The notes under the pieces are model-generated. The model saw only the letters and a program-made list of their open reading frames with translations. It did no database searches and was not told where the DNA came from. Made by a program: the position numbers and the translations under genes. Shown here one piece after another: positions 1 to 8,148 of a stretch of DNA of 14,543 bases. Each line of letters starts with the position of its first letter. Position 1 is the first letter of the stretch. This stretch comes from Chromera velia (taxonomy: Eukaryota; Sar; Chromeraceae): contig JAHBMJ010002716.1 in NCBI GenBank assembly GCA_018398765.1, positions 75,001 through 89,543 on the forward strand, in the 5' to 3' direction.

Positions 1-61
1 TCGGCGGCATGCCGGGGCCCATCACGCCGCCCTGGCCGGGGCCCTTCTCTTGCAAATGCAT
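1..61 (-). CDS. possible N-terminus of a Gly/Pro/Met-rich protein (partial)
   Basis: Read on the minus strand, an ATG at 61-59 preceded by ACC opens a frame that runs off the window edge for 20 codons. It starts MHLQEKGPGQ and continues with Gly, Pro and Met. The stretch from 1 to about 45 is much richer in GC than the DNA that follows. The plus strand is also open here, reading a Pro/Gly-rich peptide that continues to a TAG near 190, so the strand is not settled. If the minus reading is right, this gene and the alpha-kinase gene are divergent and share a control region of about 250 bases. Low-complexity composition gives no family clue. I am not confident that it is a gene. Confidence 0.25.
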   Translation of the reverse strand, partial: MHLQEKGPGQGGVMGPGMPP

Positions 62-311
62 GGTGCAAATCCGTCTCTCTCATTTTCGAGTTGTCGCGGA
101 TCATTATAGACAAAGCAGAACTGAAAACCTAACACTTCTTCCACAGTCATCACGTGATTTGCTGGAAACAGTTCAGTTTCGTCGGTAGAAGGCAGGTTTT
201 GAGTCTGCTTCCTTTTTCGCGTTCTCTATTCAGGTGCGTGGATACGCATAAGATCCTGCTTTTGCCTGACCTTGTCGGTTTTCGACAGGACTCGACAGGC
301 AACCACACACC
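62..311. promoter_or_regulatory. upstream region of the kinase gene with a TCACGTGA palindrome
   Basis: This is the non-coding leader of the kinase gene. It carries the 8-base palindrome TCACGTGA at 150-157, an E-box/G-box type core. The same palindrome recurs at 4224-4231 upstream of the minus-strand gene. An in-frame TGA at 267-269 with no ATG before 312 fixes the kinase start unless a 5' intron exists; possible acceptor AGs lie near 288 and 298. No TATA box is evident. The regulatory role of the palindrome is inference. Confidence 0.3.
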
Positions 312-1673
312 ATGTGGCACAGTTATTACGATGTCTTCGAGTGCGAAGACTGCGATCGAGAGTTCAGAAGCGAGTCTGCCTTAGAGCAGCACCAGAGAGC
401 TGTCAAACACGGTGATTACGCCAATCGGTGTGACGAGTGCCTGAGACAGTTTGGTAGTGGGCAGGCACTAGACGACCATCAGCGATCGCGGCGCCATGGT
501 CATTACGCACGGCAATGTGAAGACTGTCAGAAGCAGTTTGGCAGCATGTCTTCACTGGACCAGCACCAGCGTGCTGCCCGCCACGGCGACTATGAGTTGC
601 AGTGTGCAGATTGTGACAGGGACTTCCAAAGCCAGACAGCGCTCGACCAGCACCAACAAGCCCTGCGCCATGGCACGTACGCGAACATTCCTGTGGTAGA
701 GGCAAGTTCCCGTGTGTGTGCGGCCTGTGGTTTGAAGAAGTGTACTGGGGAGTTCAGTAAGAACCAGCTGTTGAAGGGTTCTGGCATCTCTCGATGCTAT
801 GAGTGCATCGCTTACAGAGACGCGTGCCATGAGGAAAGGCACGGCGCTGCACGAGAGAACATGGCATCGTCTGCGCAGTTGGACTATCAGGTCTTCGCAC
901 AGGGGGCGTTTCGGTATGTTGTGAAAGGAAAGTACACGAAAGGCGCGCGGCTGGGGCAGCCGTGCGTCGCGAAGTATTTCAAGAAAAGCGTCACTCAGCA
1001 GTCAGTAAGTGCCTTTTTCAGGGAGGATGTGAAGGCAGTGGAGAAGACGAGGGAGATTCTGGAAAAGTTGAATGAGAAGGGGTATTTGAAGGAAAACATT
1101 AGAGTGAACAAAGGAGATGTGTGGACCGATTCCCGACTGGGACAGGTCCTTGTCGAACCCTTCATTGCGAATTTTCAGAAATTCAACAGCAATTCAGGGT
1201 GGGCGCGTACCTCGTCTGGGAGGGCAGATTGGAATGCGGTCATGCAGGGGTTGAGTCACTTTTCCTTCCATGTGACGAATGGTCAGTTTCTGCTTTGTGA
1301 TCTCCAGGGGGGTGCAAATGCAGAAGGAGCTGTTTTGACTGACCCTGTGATTCTCTCTCAGACCAAAAGTTTTGGCCTGACCGATCTGGGCCCGAAAGGG
1401 ATCTCCACTTTCTTTGCACGACACAAGTGCACCCAGTTCTGTAAACAGGACTGGATGAAGCCGCGCGATATGCGCGCGTACTTCGAGAGCTCTGAGGGGA
1501 CGTCAATGGAGATGCGTTCCTCTTCCTCTTCCTCCTCCCTCCAAGGCTCTCGCCTTGTTCAGACTAACGCCAGAGTCGGTGTTGGCACCCTGCAGAACCG
1601 GAGCCGTCTGCCTGCACTGGCAACCATCGGAGAGGGCTACGAGTCTGATTCCGATTACTCAGACGAGTGGTGA
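312..1673 (+). CDS. C2H2 zinc-finger / Stc1-like / alpha-kinase fusion protein
   Basis: This is a complete, intronless 453-residue protein, probably an atypical Ser/Thr kinase guided by nucleic-acid-binding or protein-binding zinc modules. The start is ATG 312 in a good context (ACACCATGTGG), after an in-frame stop at 267. Residues 11-120 hold four C2H2 fingers of pattern C-x2-C-x12-H-x5-H. Residues about 134-170 form a CxxC (136, 139) plus FSKNQL plus CxxC (162, 165) module resembling the Stc1 domain. Residues about 195-385 are an alpha-kinase domain: VAKYF with the ATP-contact Lys221; VEPF with Glu282; FNSNSGW at 291-297; LSHFSFH ending at His320; CDLQGG with the likely catalytic Asp330 and Gln332; LTDP at 342-345; a Gly-containing loop TDLGPKG at 357-363; and the zinc motif H371-x-C373-x3-C377. 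With His316 the last motif matches the structural zinc site of TRPM7-type kinases. The tail has a seven-serine run (403-409) and an acidic end. No key kinase residue appears to be missing. The kinase assignment is strong and the Stc1 assignment moderate. The substrate is unknown. Confidence 0.9.
   Translation: MWHSYYDVFECEDCDREFRSESALEQHQRAVKHGDYANRCDECLRQFGSGQALDDHQRSRRHGHYARQCEDCQKQFGSMSSLDQHQRAARHGDYELQCADCDRDFQSQTALDQHQQALRHGTYANIPVVEASSRVCAACGLKKCTGEFSKNQLLKGSGISRCYECIAYRDACHEERHGAARENMASSAQLDYQVFAQGAFRYVVKGKYTKGARLGQPCVAKYFKKSVTQQSVSAFFREDVKAVEKTREILEKLNEKGYLKENIRVNKGDVWTDSRLGQVLVEPFIANFQKFNSNSGWARTSSGRADWNAVMQGLSHFSFHVTNGQFLLCDLQGGANAEGAVLTDPVILSQTKSFGLTDLGPKGISTFFARHKCTQFCKQDWMKPRDMRAYFESSEGTSMEMRSSSSSSSLQGSRLVQTNARVGVGTLQNRSRLPALATIGEGYESDSDYSDEW
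342..689 (+). repeat. four 87-base coding repeats (29-residue zinc-finger units)
   Basis: The first cysteine of each finger falls at residues 11, 40, 69 and 98, a period of exactly 29 residues or 87 bases. Histidine pairs are 27/33, 56/62, 85/91 and 114/120. Each unit ends in an HG-x-Y linker (HGDY, HGHY, HGDY, HGTY). The five-residue spacing between histidines and the C-x2-C-x12-H-x5-H pattern are those of U1/JAZ-type fingers, several of which bind double-stranded RNA, rather than the H-x3-H pattern of most DNA-binding fingers. Constant length with diverged sequence indicates tandem duplication of a single unit. Confidence 0.85.
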
Positions 1674-2330
1674 GGGAGGAGAAGAGGAGGAGAGATGTCG
1701 CTTTTCGTTTGGGGGGCGGCATGTCGGTCATAGAGGGGGGCAGACCGGGTCCCTTTTGAAAGTTTTGGCTGACCAGCTCGTTTCATTCATGCAATGCCTT
1801 GAGTTGTGCGTGAGTGTCACTTGATTTGTTCGAACCGTGCCCTTTTTGAGGAATCTCTCGATAATCGCAAGTTTAATTTTGTTCTGTCAATTCAGTGTCG
1901 GCAGTCACACACGGCCTAGCCCACGGCTGTCCTTTGTTTGATGGTTCATACACTGCCAGTGCGTATTGTGTGTGTGGCCTCTTCCGGGCCTCTTCATTTC
2001 TGTGCACTTCTGTCTTACGCGTCTGATTGTTGGGGGTGTTTTTCATGCTTACCTGCCTGACAGTGCTTGCTTGCTTCGTCTTGCTGTGTGCGAGCGCAAC
2101 AAAAGAAGCCTGTCTTCTTTCAACGCCCCTTCAACGCCCGTCAAAGCCGCCAGCCAAGTTGAACTCTTTCTGCACGTACATCTTCAATGAATCCTTTGAG
2201 TTACGTTGAGTGCCTCCATAACGATCTGCAGTGCCTGACCAGACTCTGAGACTCTTCAAAGTCCTTCTTCTTTGCTTTCGAGGTTCTTGTGTTGTCGATC
2301 AAAGCCTTAAAGTATGGTTACATGCTTTTC
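1674..2330. other. 3' flank of the kinase gene, no gene seen
   Basis: This flank has mixed composition and starts with a purine-rich GAGGAGAAGAGGAGG stretch just after the stop codon. Short open frames on both strands have no recognisable domains or coding-like composition. TTTAATTTTG and similar AT patches near 1870 could belong to the 3' UTR, but I see no convincing polyadenylation signal. I find no RNA gene here. Confidence 0.5.
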
Positions 2331-2858
2331 ACATCTAAAAAATATGATGATTGGTTCAAACACTGTTTCAAAAAATCACTGGGACCGTTAAATTCATTAT
2401 AAATTTATAATGCGTAAAGGCAAGTTAATTTTTTTTTCTTTACTATAGTTTATTTATTTATTTATGAACTATAATTATAAGGCCTAGCACGAAAAAATGC
2501 CGCGAATTACACTTTAAATTGTAAACAATTCAACTTAGAAGAAAACTAAGGGATCTTAAAGTATCTATACAGTTAAAAATTTATGAGATCTTCGAGAATT
2601 GAATTTAGTTCAATAACATACTAGATAACATAATTGTTACAATGATTTAGTAAAAACACTTGATCAAAAGTTTATACTAGCTTTCCAGCTAACTTTCTAG
2701 CTGCATGGCTTTGATATGCTTTTCATAATACATGGCTTCATAGTTAGAATAATAGTCTTGAATCATAGATGTTCAGACTCAATCTTAATGATCTTTTAAC
2801 TAGTTTTTCCAAGTGAAGCTTCATTGATCGAAATGTTATGTTGCCATAATGTTGCTGA
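2331..2858. other. AT-rich non-coding block with small palindromes
   Basis: Composition shifts abruptly to strongly AT-rich. The block holds a perfect 18-base palindrome at 2395-2412 (CATTATAAATTTATAATG). It also holds a short inverted pair, TATAGTT at 2444-2450 and AACTATA at 2467-2473, around a TTTA tract. Stops are dense in every frame. It could be intergenic spacer, a decayed transposable element or an old organelle DNA insertion; the sequence alone does not decide. Confidence 0.5.
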
Positions 2859-3141
2859 TTATCTCATTGACCAAAAAGTTTGATTGAAAGTGAAATGCGA
2901 GATGTTGAGCTGGGAGAACTGGTCATTGAAATGTTTGATTAAGCATGACCGTGACGTCGGTATAAACATCAACTGGAGGCATTCATTACTCGTGCGAGCG
3001 CTGAGCCGCAAAAAGCGAGAAACGCCCTCCTGATGGACTTGGAGGACGCGGGGCCGCCGCCCTTGCAGGTCGGCAATTAATCTTTGTGTTTGCTTCGAAC
3101 GTGGACGTGTAGCATGAGAGCTCACAAGGGCGACTTCACCA

Positions 3142-3937
3142 TCACGCACCAGCGAAAGTTGGTGACGCTTGAGGCGAGTCCTCCTTCGTGTGCCGCTTGA
3201 GGATTTCCAAATGAAGGACGAAGAACTCCAAAACGCTGAACAGATTGCATTTTGTGTGAGTCACAGTGTACTCAAAGAGCCTATCCCGCCTTTCTATCGG
3301 CCTGTCAGTGAAAGACTGCATGAGTGTCGCTCACCTGGGGTTCGGTCTGTAAAGGGAGACCGATGTTAGGAATCGTTTTGAGATAGTGAGATTCTCCTGG
3401 TCCCTTGCAGCTGCCACAAGTTCCCCCGGTCTGAACAAAGGCCTGCAGGAGAATGATCAAACAGTTGGCGGCAGGGTCTGACTCATCCTGATGAAGTGCG
3501 CTGACTTACATCAACTTACTTTTTGGGAGATTCAGGTGTCAGGTCAAGCTTTTCTTCTGTTGGCAGACATACAGTCTTTGGCAAGAAACTCTCAAGCTTT
3601 CGAGGAGGTGAAGCAGCAAAATTTGCGAGATGGAATGTGAACGGGCTTGAAACTGGCCCGACTGCATCGGACACTTCTTTCGGTCTGTTTGGAAGTACTG
3701 TAAGGGCTTCTGTCGCGGGATTCTTCTTCAATTCAAACTTCCGAAGGCCCTCGGGCATCGGAATTGAGGTCACATTTTGACTTGTGTAAACAACCTCGGC
3801 AAATGTCTTTCCTGCAAAGAGAGTTAACGAGTCATGCAGTCGGTGATGTTTTGTTCGCCTGGAGTCATCCTGGAGTCGAAATTTTTACCAGATAGTTCCG
3901 GAAAGAGGGGCCTCCTGCGCTTCGCGGGTGGATCCAT
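3142..3937 (-). CDS. unrecognised protein, four-exon minus-strand gene (reconstructed)
   Basis: Exons on the minus strand are 3937-3889, 3811-3520, 3442-3335 and 3235-3142 (49, 292, 108 and 94 nt), giving 180 residues plus TGA. Start ATG 3937 (AAGATGG) begins MDPPAKRRRPLFPELSG, whose basic cluster could be a nuclear-localisation signal. Introns 1 and 2 are both 77 nt. Intron 1 runs GTAAAA to CTCTTTGCAG and intron 2 GTAAGT to CTCCTGCAG; all junctions keep one frame. Exon 2 is Pro/Lys-rich (for example KLESFLPKTVCLPTEEKLD). Exon 3 contains PGELVAAARDQENLTISKRF. Intron 3 (GTGAGC, 3334-3236, 99 nt) is the weakest: an acceptor at 3302 would also keep frame but leaves only 33 nt. A donor GTGCGT at 3149 paired with an AAG acceptor at 3062 would replace the last 8 nt by an exon 3061-2859, giving 245 residues. 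I recognise no domain. Exons 1-3 are the best supported. Confidence 0.6.
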
Positions 3938-4356
3938 CTTCGAAATAACTCCACTATAGGAAAGCGCTTTTCGTTCTTTCCAATCTTGATTGGTTCGATC
4001 AGGCACGCAACCGTTTGATCACTTCATTGGTCGAATCTGAACCAAAGCTGCGTGCTTGCCGGTTGAATGGAAGGAATCCAATTTGACCTGCGCTCATGCA
4101 GTGGATCAACGGAGTCGACACATTGCATGAATGTCTTTCGATTCAAGAATCAAGGCATGCAGGCAGCTGTTGATTGGAGTGAATTCGAGTTTACAGTCTG
4201 AAAATTCAAAATTTAGACGTGAGTCACGTGATACGTACACCCGACAGTAGGTGAGTGCCTTGACTGAAGACTAGAAGCTTGGCCATTCATATACCCAAAC
4301 TGGGCCGGCCGGCATTAATTCAGGAACAAATTTGGATGCGCGCTTTTGGCTTTTTC
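3938..4356. promoter_or_regulatory. upstream region of the minus-strand gene with TCACGTGA
   Basis: This is non-coding sequence 5' of the minus-strand start at 3937. The frame upstream of that ATG is open back to a TGA at about 4020, without another ATG. The palindrome TCACGTGA at 4224-4231 repeats the one upstream of the kinase gene at 150-157. GGCCGGCCGGC, partly palindromic, lies near 4302-4312. No TATA box or tRNA is evident. Confidence 0.3.
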
Positions 4357-4680
4357 TCAGGGCCTCACATGCAGTATGTAAGCTGCCCACCGAGGCTTCC
4401 GACTGTATCGGTACTGTAGGTATCGATATGTTTTCATTGTAATGTCCCTACGGGACATGCCGTGGCCCCCAGGGGTGAGATAAGGTGAGAGCACTGAGAG
4501 GTGCATCCATGATCGATTGTGGTACATGCATACAACAGGTTCCCCTTCCCATATTAATATATGGTGCATGACAAAACCCTCAATCACGGTTGTTGGCTGC
4601 GCAAAGGTGTAGCCGCGGTATCTGGAATTGCCGTAGAGGGCCGGAGACGGCTGGACGGGCTTCAAGACGGTTGAGAAGAA
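4357..4680. other. GC-rich pocket with a weak minus-strand open frame
   Basis: This segment is clearly richer in GC than the DNA after 4680. On the minus strand a frame of about 100 codons is open from 4665 to 4357 but begins at TTG, not ATG. Part of it (PSPALYGNSRYRGYTFAQP) looks coding-like, and an acceptor-like GTCCAG precedes that part. A donor-like GTTTTG follows the VIE codons. It could be an upstream exon of a minus-strand transcript or a gene relic. No domain is recognisable. Confidence 0.2.
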
Positions 4681-5130
4681 GAAATAAGAAGAGCTCTGCT
4701 ATTAGATACATTTACTGATAAACGTGAAAGAGAAAATAAAATTGTAACCGCAGCAATACATTACTGATAAATCTTTAACAACTCATTTTTGCTTATAAAA
4801 AAAAAAATCACAGTGCTCCCCGCTTAAATCTACTTACATTTTTATTTTTTATTTACGGAGTTAATATATAAGTCTTTTACATACAGATACACATGCTATA
4901 ATGTTTCTTTCATTTACTTTCATTTATATTTTGGCTATTCTAGTAGTAGCATAGTAGTATATGTAGTAGCTAAACATTATATACACCTTCTATTATCAAC
5001 TTGCTCTTTTAAATCATCTACCTGTGACTGAGACTGTCAGCTAGTCTATAAAATGTTTGAACACAACGTTATACAAGTCCTAAACTATACGTTTGCTATG
5101 CTTGCTGTATTAGTTGCTATAGTTGGTTGT
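4681..5130. other. AT-rich spacer
   Basis: This block is AT-rich, with poly(A) near 4796-4807 and stops in all frames. A near-duplicate TACATTTACTGATAAA / TACATTACTGATAAA lies about 50 bases apart at roughly 4706 and 4757. Further short repeats of TTTCATTTA and TAGTAG are present near 4910-4970. I see no gene or RNA structure. Confidence 0.5.
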
Positions 5131-5290
5131 GCTCACTTACTCACTCACCAACACACTTAGTCACTGACTCACTGAGTTATTCTTGCTTTCCTCACTAATT
5201 CACTCACTCACTGTCTCACTTGCTCACTCACTTACTCCCTCATTTTCTCTGTCTCTCTTCGATCACTCACCCACATGCGCAAAGTTAACG
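5131..5290 (+). repeat. imperfect CACT/CTCA tetranucleotide tract
   Basis: The plus strand is dominated by runs such as CTCACTTACTCACTCACC and TTCACTCACTCACTG, with interruptions. The tract grades directly into the minisatellite to its right, with the same strong excess of C, T and A over G on this strand. It is probably simple-sequence expansion related to the CTC-rich spacers of the neighbouring array. Confidence 0.7.
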
Positions 5291-5304
5291 GCTTTCATTA
5301 ACAC

Positions 5305-6870
5305 TCTCACATCCACACGCCCGAACGGCTTTTGTTTACATACTCACTCTTTCTGTTTCTCTTTGTTTATTTCTATTTCAGGCCCTAGCAGCTTAAAGTT
5401 TTGTTTACACACTGAGTCTCGTTCTCTCTTAGTAATAGGCTGTCTCTATTCATTCAGGTACCCACACACCCATACAAATATCTTCTGCTGACATGCTTGT
5501 ATGAGTCCTTATCTCTCTTTATTCACCCACATGCCCAACCGGCTCCTGTTTATCTAGCTTGTTCACACCGGTTCACACACTTGCTTTCCCTGTCTGTGAT
5601 GATTTAGGGTTTTGTTATGCTCTAAATGCCGCGTCCCCATATATGAGGAGTGGATCTGGCTTAGTCTGTCAAAAGGTTCCCGTTCGTTCCGTCTCTTCTG
5701 AATCTAGGAACACTGCTCATTGATCACTTTTACTGTAGTTTATTTCTCAAGCGGCCTTGTCTGCGTTTATGCACCTACACCGTCATGATGCCCCAAACGG
5801 CTTCTGTTTACATACTTGCTCTCCATGTCTCTCTTCATTATTCTTCATTGATTCACTGCATGAGGTCTAAGCGGCTTCTGTTCATACATTCGCTCTCCTT
5901 GTATCTCTTTGTCTCTCTTCATTCACTCATACGTCCAAACGGCTTCTGTTCACACACTTACTCTCCCTGTCTTTCTTAATTTATCAGCAGGCCCAAGTGG
6001 CTTCTGTTTATGCACTTGATATCTGTTCATTCATCCACAGGCCTAGCGAAGCCTAACCATAGGCCCGAACGGCTTTTGTTTAATGACACACAATTGATCC
6101 CTCTTCATTCATCCACGGGCCCAAACGGCTCCTGTTCCTAGCTTCTGTTCACACACTCGTTCTCCTTGTCTCTCTTTCTTCGCCCGCATGCCTAACCAGC
6201 TTCTATTCACATACTCCCTTCATTCACCCACATGCTCAAGCAGCTTCTGTTCACACACTCGCTCTCCTTGTATCTCCTTGTCTCCCTTCATTCACCTACA
6301 CGCCCAAGCGACTTCTGTTTATACACTCGCTCTCCTTATATCTCCTTATCTCCCTTCATTCACCCACATACTCAAACGACTTCTGTTCACATACTCGTTC
6401 TCCCTGTCTCTCTTCACTCATCCATAGGCCCAAGCAGCTTCTGTATGTTTCTGTTTACACACTTGATCTCTCTTCATTCATCCACAGGCCTAACCAGCAG
6501 CCCAAGCGGCTTTTCTTCAATGATACATAATTGATTTCTCTTCATTCATCCACGGGCTCAAGCGGCTTCTGTTGTATGACTCGTTCTCCTTATCTCGCCC
6601 ACACGCCCAAACGGCTTCTGTTCACAAACTCATACATACTCATAAACACGCTCATTTTCTCCATCTCTCTTCATTCACCCAGCTGCAGGCCTAAGCGGAT
6701 TCTGTTACTGCACACACTTCCTTTCCATGCTCCTCTTTCTCCATGCACTTGCACGCCTAAACATTCATCCACACGCCCAAACGGCTTCTGTTCACACACT
6801 TGCTTACCTAGCTTTATCTACAGGCCCAAACGGCTTCTGTTCACATCTCTCCCTCTTGTACTTACCAAGC
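5305..6870 (+). repeat. degenerate minisatellite, roughly 20 units of about 45-80 bp
   Basis: Units vary in length but each contains a core close to CCCAAACGGCTTCTGTTCAC, followed by an ACACTCGCTCTCC-like pyrimidine spacer and TCTCTTCATTCACCCACA. Near-consensus cores begin at about 5792, 5934, 6605, 6775 and 6824. Weaker copies fill the rest, for example near 5313, 6062, 6120, 6302 and 6430. The core holds most of the G residues of the plus strand, so the array is strongly strand-asymmetric. Open frames of about 100 codons here are expected from stop-poor pyrimidine DNA and repeat LLFTHS-like peptides; I do not call them genes. Confidence 0.85.
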
Positions 6871-7463
6871 GTTAGACCCATATACAATAAGCCTCTCTAC
6901 AATATTTTAAAGCGAATACTACAGTGACACACACTATATATAGACAGTATTTTGCAAGCCAAATCCGTAAGTGGAGGTAGAAGGAAGTCGAGAAACCAAG
7001 TGCTGATCGAAGAACGGCAAGAGGGGCCAAGTAGAGAGAAAGAAGACGAGCAAAAAGAGGTTCCTCCAGATCAAATTAACCGTTTTTCCTCTTTGTCAAG
7101 CGCAATTAGTCGTGGTGCGGCTTACTCCTGACTCTGTAAAGCGGCATGTCTTAATTTACCAGTGAGCTTAGTAGTATAGTCAAACAATGGAGCAGTTTAA
7201 AACAGCTTCACTTAGACGGTGTGCTTTATCGCCTTCCTTGAAAACTACACAGATGATCGAATCTACGTACAATTCGCCTCCATGTGTGTTTTTGCATATG
7301 TATATATGTACCGATACATCAAGGTTCAAAAGGTGCATGTTCACCATGCACGCGCTGTAGAGTTGCTGGAAAGCGCGGGTCCCGAAAGGCAAATGTAACC
7401 CGATTTATTGGTAATTCGACTTTTTTTTTTCCATAGGTGCGGCTAAGGGCCTTAACAGATACC
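6871..7463. other. spacer between minisatellite and microexon gene, no clear gene
   Basis: Mixed composition with a TATATATA patch near 6934 and a poly(T) run at 7421-7430. The poly(T) is followed by CCATAG, which resembles a splice acceptor ending at 7436. The minus-strand frame 7392-7180 lacks an ATG start and shows no domain. No tRNA or rRNA is recognised. Confidence 0.4.
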
Positions 7464-7730
7464 ATGGCCGGGGGCCACGGCAAGCACAAAAGCCGCATGG
7501 ACTTGTATCTGACGCACTCCGTGCGAATGGCCCGGAAAGCGAAATTAACTTCAGACTCGGAATTAACTGGATCGAGTCGGAAGTGCTCCTCTCAGCGACA
7601 TATATATTTCCGGGGCAATGATGAAATTGCGTGCGTCATGCAGTTTTTCAATCGAAGATTCACGTATCCGAGGCCTCCCACCTCAACTGCCCCTCAGCTA
7701 CGCTTTCCGGGCCATAAAACATGCAAGTAA
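7464..7730 (+). CDS. doubtful small ORF, basic N-terminus
   Basis: ATG 7464 sits in an ideal context (ACCATGG) and opens 88 codons. The first part, MAGGHGKHKSRMDLYLTHS, uses codons in a coding-like way; the second half is less convincing. A T-run acceptor ends at 7436 just upstream, so this may be an exon. A donor-like GTGCGA at 7521 would end it in phase 0. It could be an alternative first exon of the downstream gene, a separate small gene or a relic. No domain is seen. Confidence 0.25.
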   Translation: MAGGHGKHKSRMDLYLTHSVRMARKAKLTSDSELTGSSRKCSSQRHIYFRGNDEIACVMQFFNRRFTYPRPPTSTAPQLRFPGHKTCK

Positions 7731-8148
7731 TTCATGCAAGATTCAAGAACTCATGCAGATGCACTTCCTGCATGGCACTCTCAGTGCTGAATTCAACGGA
7801 CTGACAGAGAGCCATCTTGTGCATCGATATGACATCTACCTCATTTGGAGAGCCTTCAACATCTTGAAAAGGACTTCCACAGTCAGAACATCCAAAGAGG
7901 GCCGCAACAGGAGGAATCCTTTCACATTTCTCTTTGCATGCAGAAACATGCAGTAATCTGAAAGGCACACGGGTTACCCAGAAATGGCGGAAACTCAGCC
8001 GAGGCCCTTCTGGGCTTACGAAAGAGTCAGTGAAAGGTGGAATCTGAACTGCTCTCCGACATATGCATTTCCTTGGGTGGAATCGCCCTCTTTATGTTGA
8101 TTGATATATATATAACTATAACTTTAAAATGCATGCATGGATGCATGC
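7637..8148. promoter_or_regulatory. cluster of CATGCA / TGCATGCA motifs around the start of the microexon gene
   Basis: CATGCA occurs at 7637, 7720, 7733, 7752 and 7947, TGCATG at 7769, full palindromes TGCATGCA at 7935-7942 and 8130-8137, and TGCATGC at 8142-8148. TGCATGC-type motifs are known promoter elements and AP2-factor sites in apicomplexans. The cluster spans the region just upstream of ATG 7984 and the first intron. Its density is visible in the sequence; the promoter function is inference. Confidence 0.4.

Noticed and set aside
154-384. 76-codon plus-strand frame overlapping the kinase start
   Set aside because: It has no ATG (ORF begins at a non-ATG codon), no domain, and overlaps the real start at 312 in another frame.
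403-842. Minus-strand and other-frame ORFs across the zinc-finger region
   Set aside because: They are shadows of the strongly supported kinase-fusion frame.
5305-6870. CRISPR-like array
   Set aside because: Units are degenerate, spacers are not unique sequence of constant length, and the surrounding DNA is eukaryotic.
5183-6875. Overlapping open frames of 64-114 codons across the minisatellite
   Set aside because: They are repetitive LLFTHS/SLSLYL-type peptides produced by stop-poor pyrimidine repeats, have no consistent single frame and no domain.
7732-7968. Minus-strand frame with a CxxC motif (GCSDCGSPF) and an overlapping plus-strand frame
   Set aside because: The minus frame lacks an ATG start and both strands look about equally open. 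The area is better explained as the upstream region of the gene starting at 7984.
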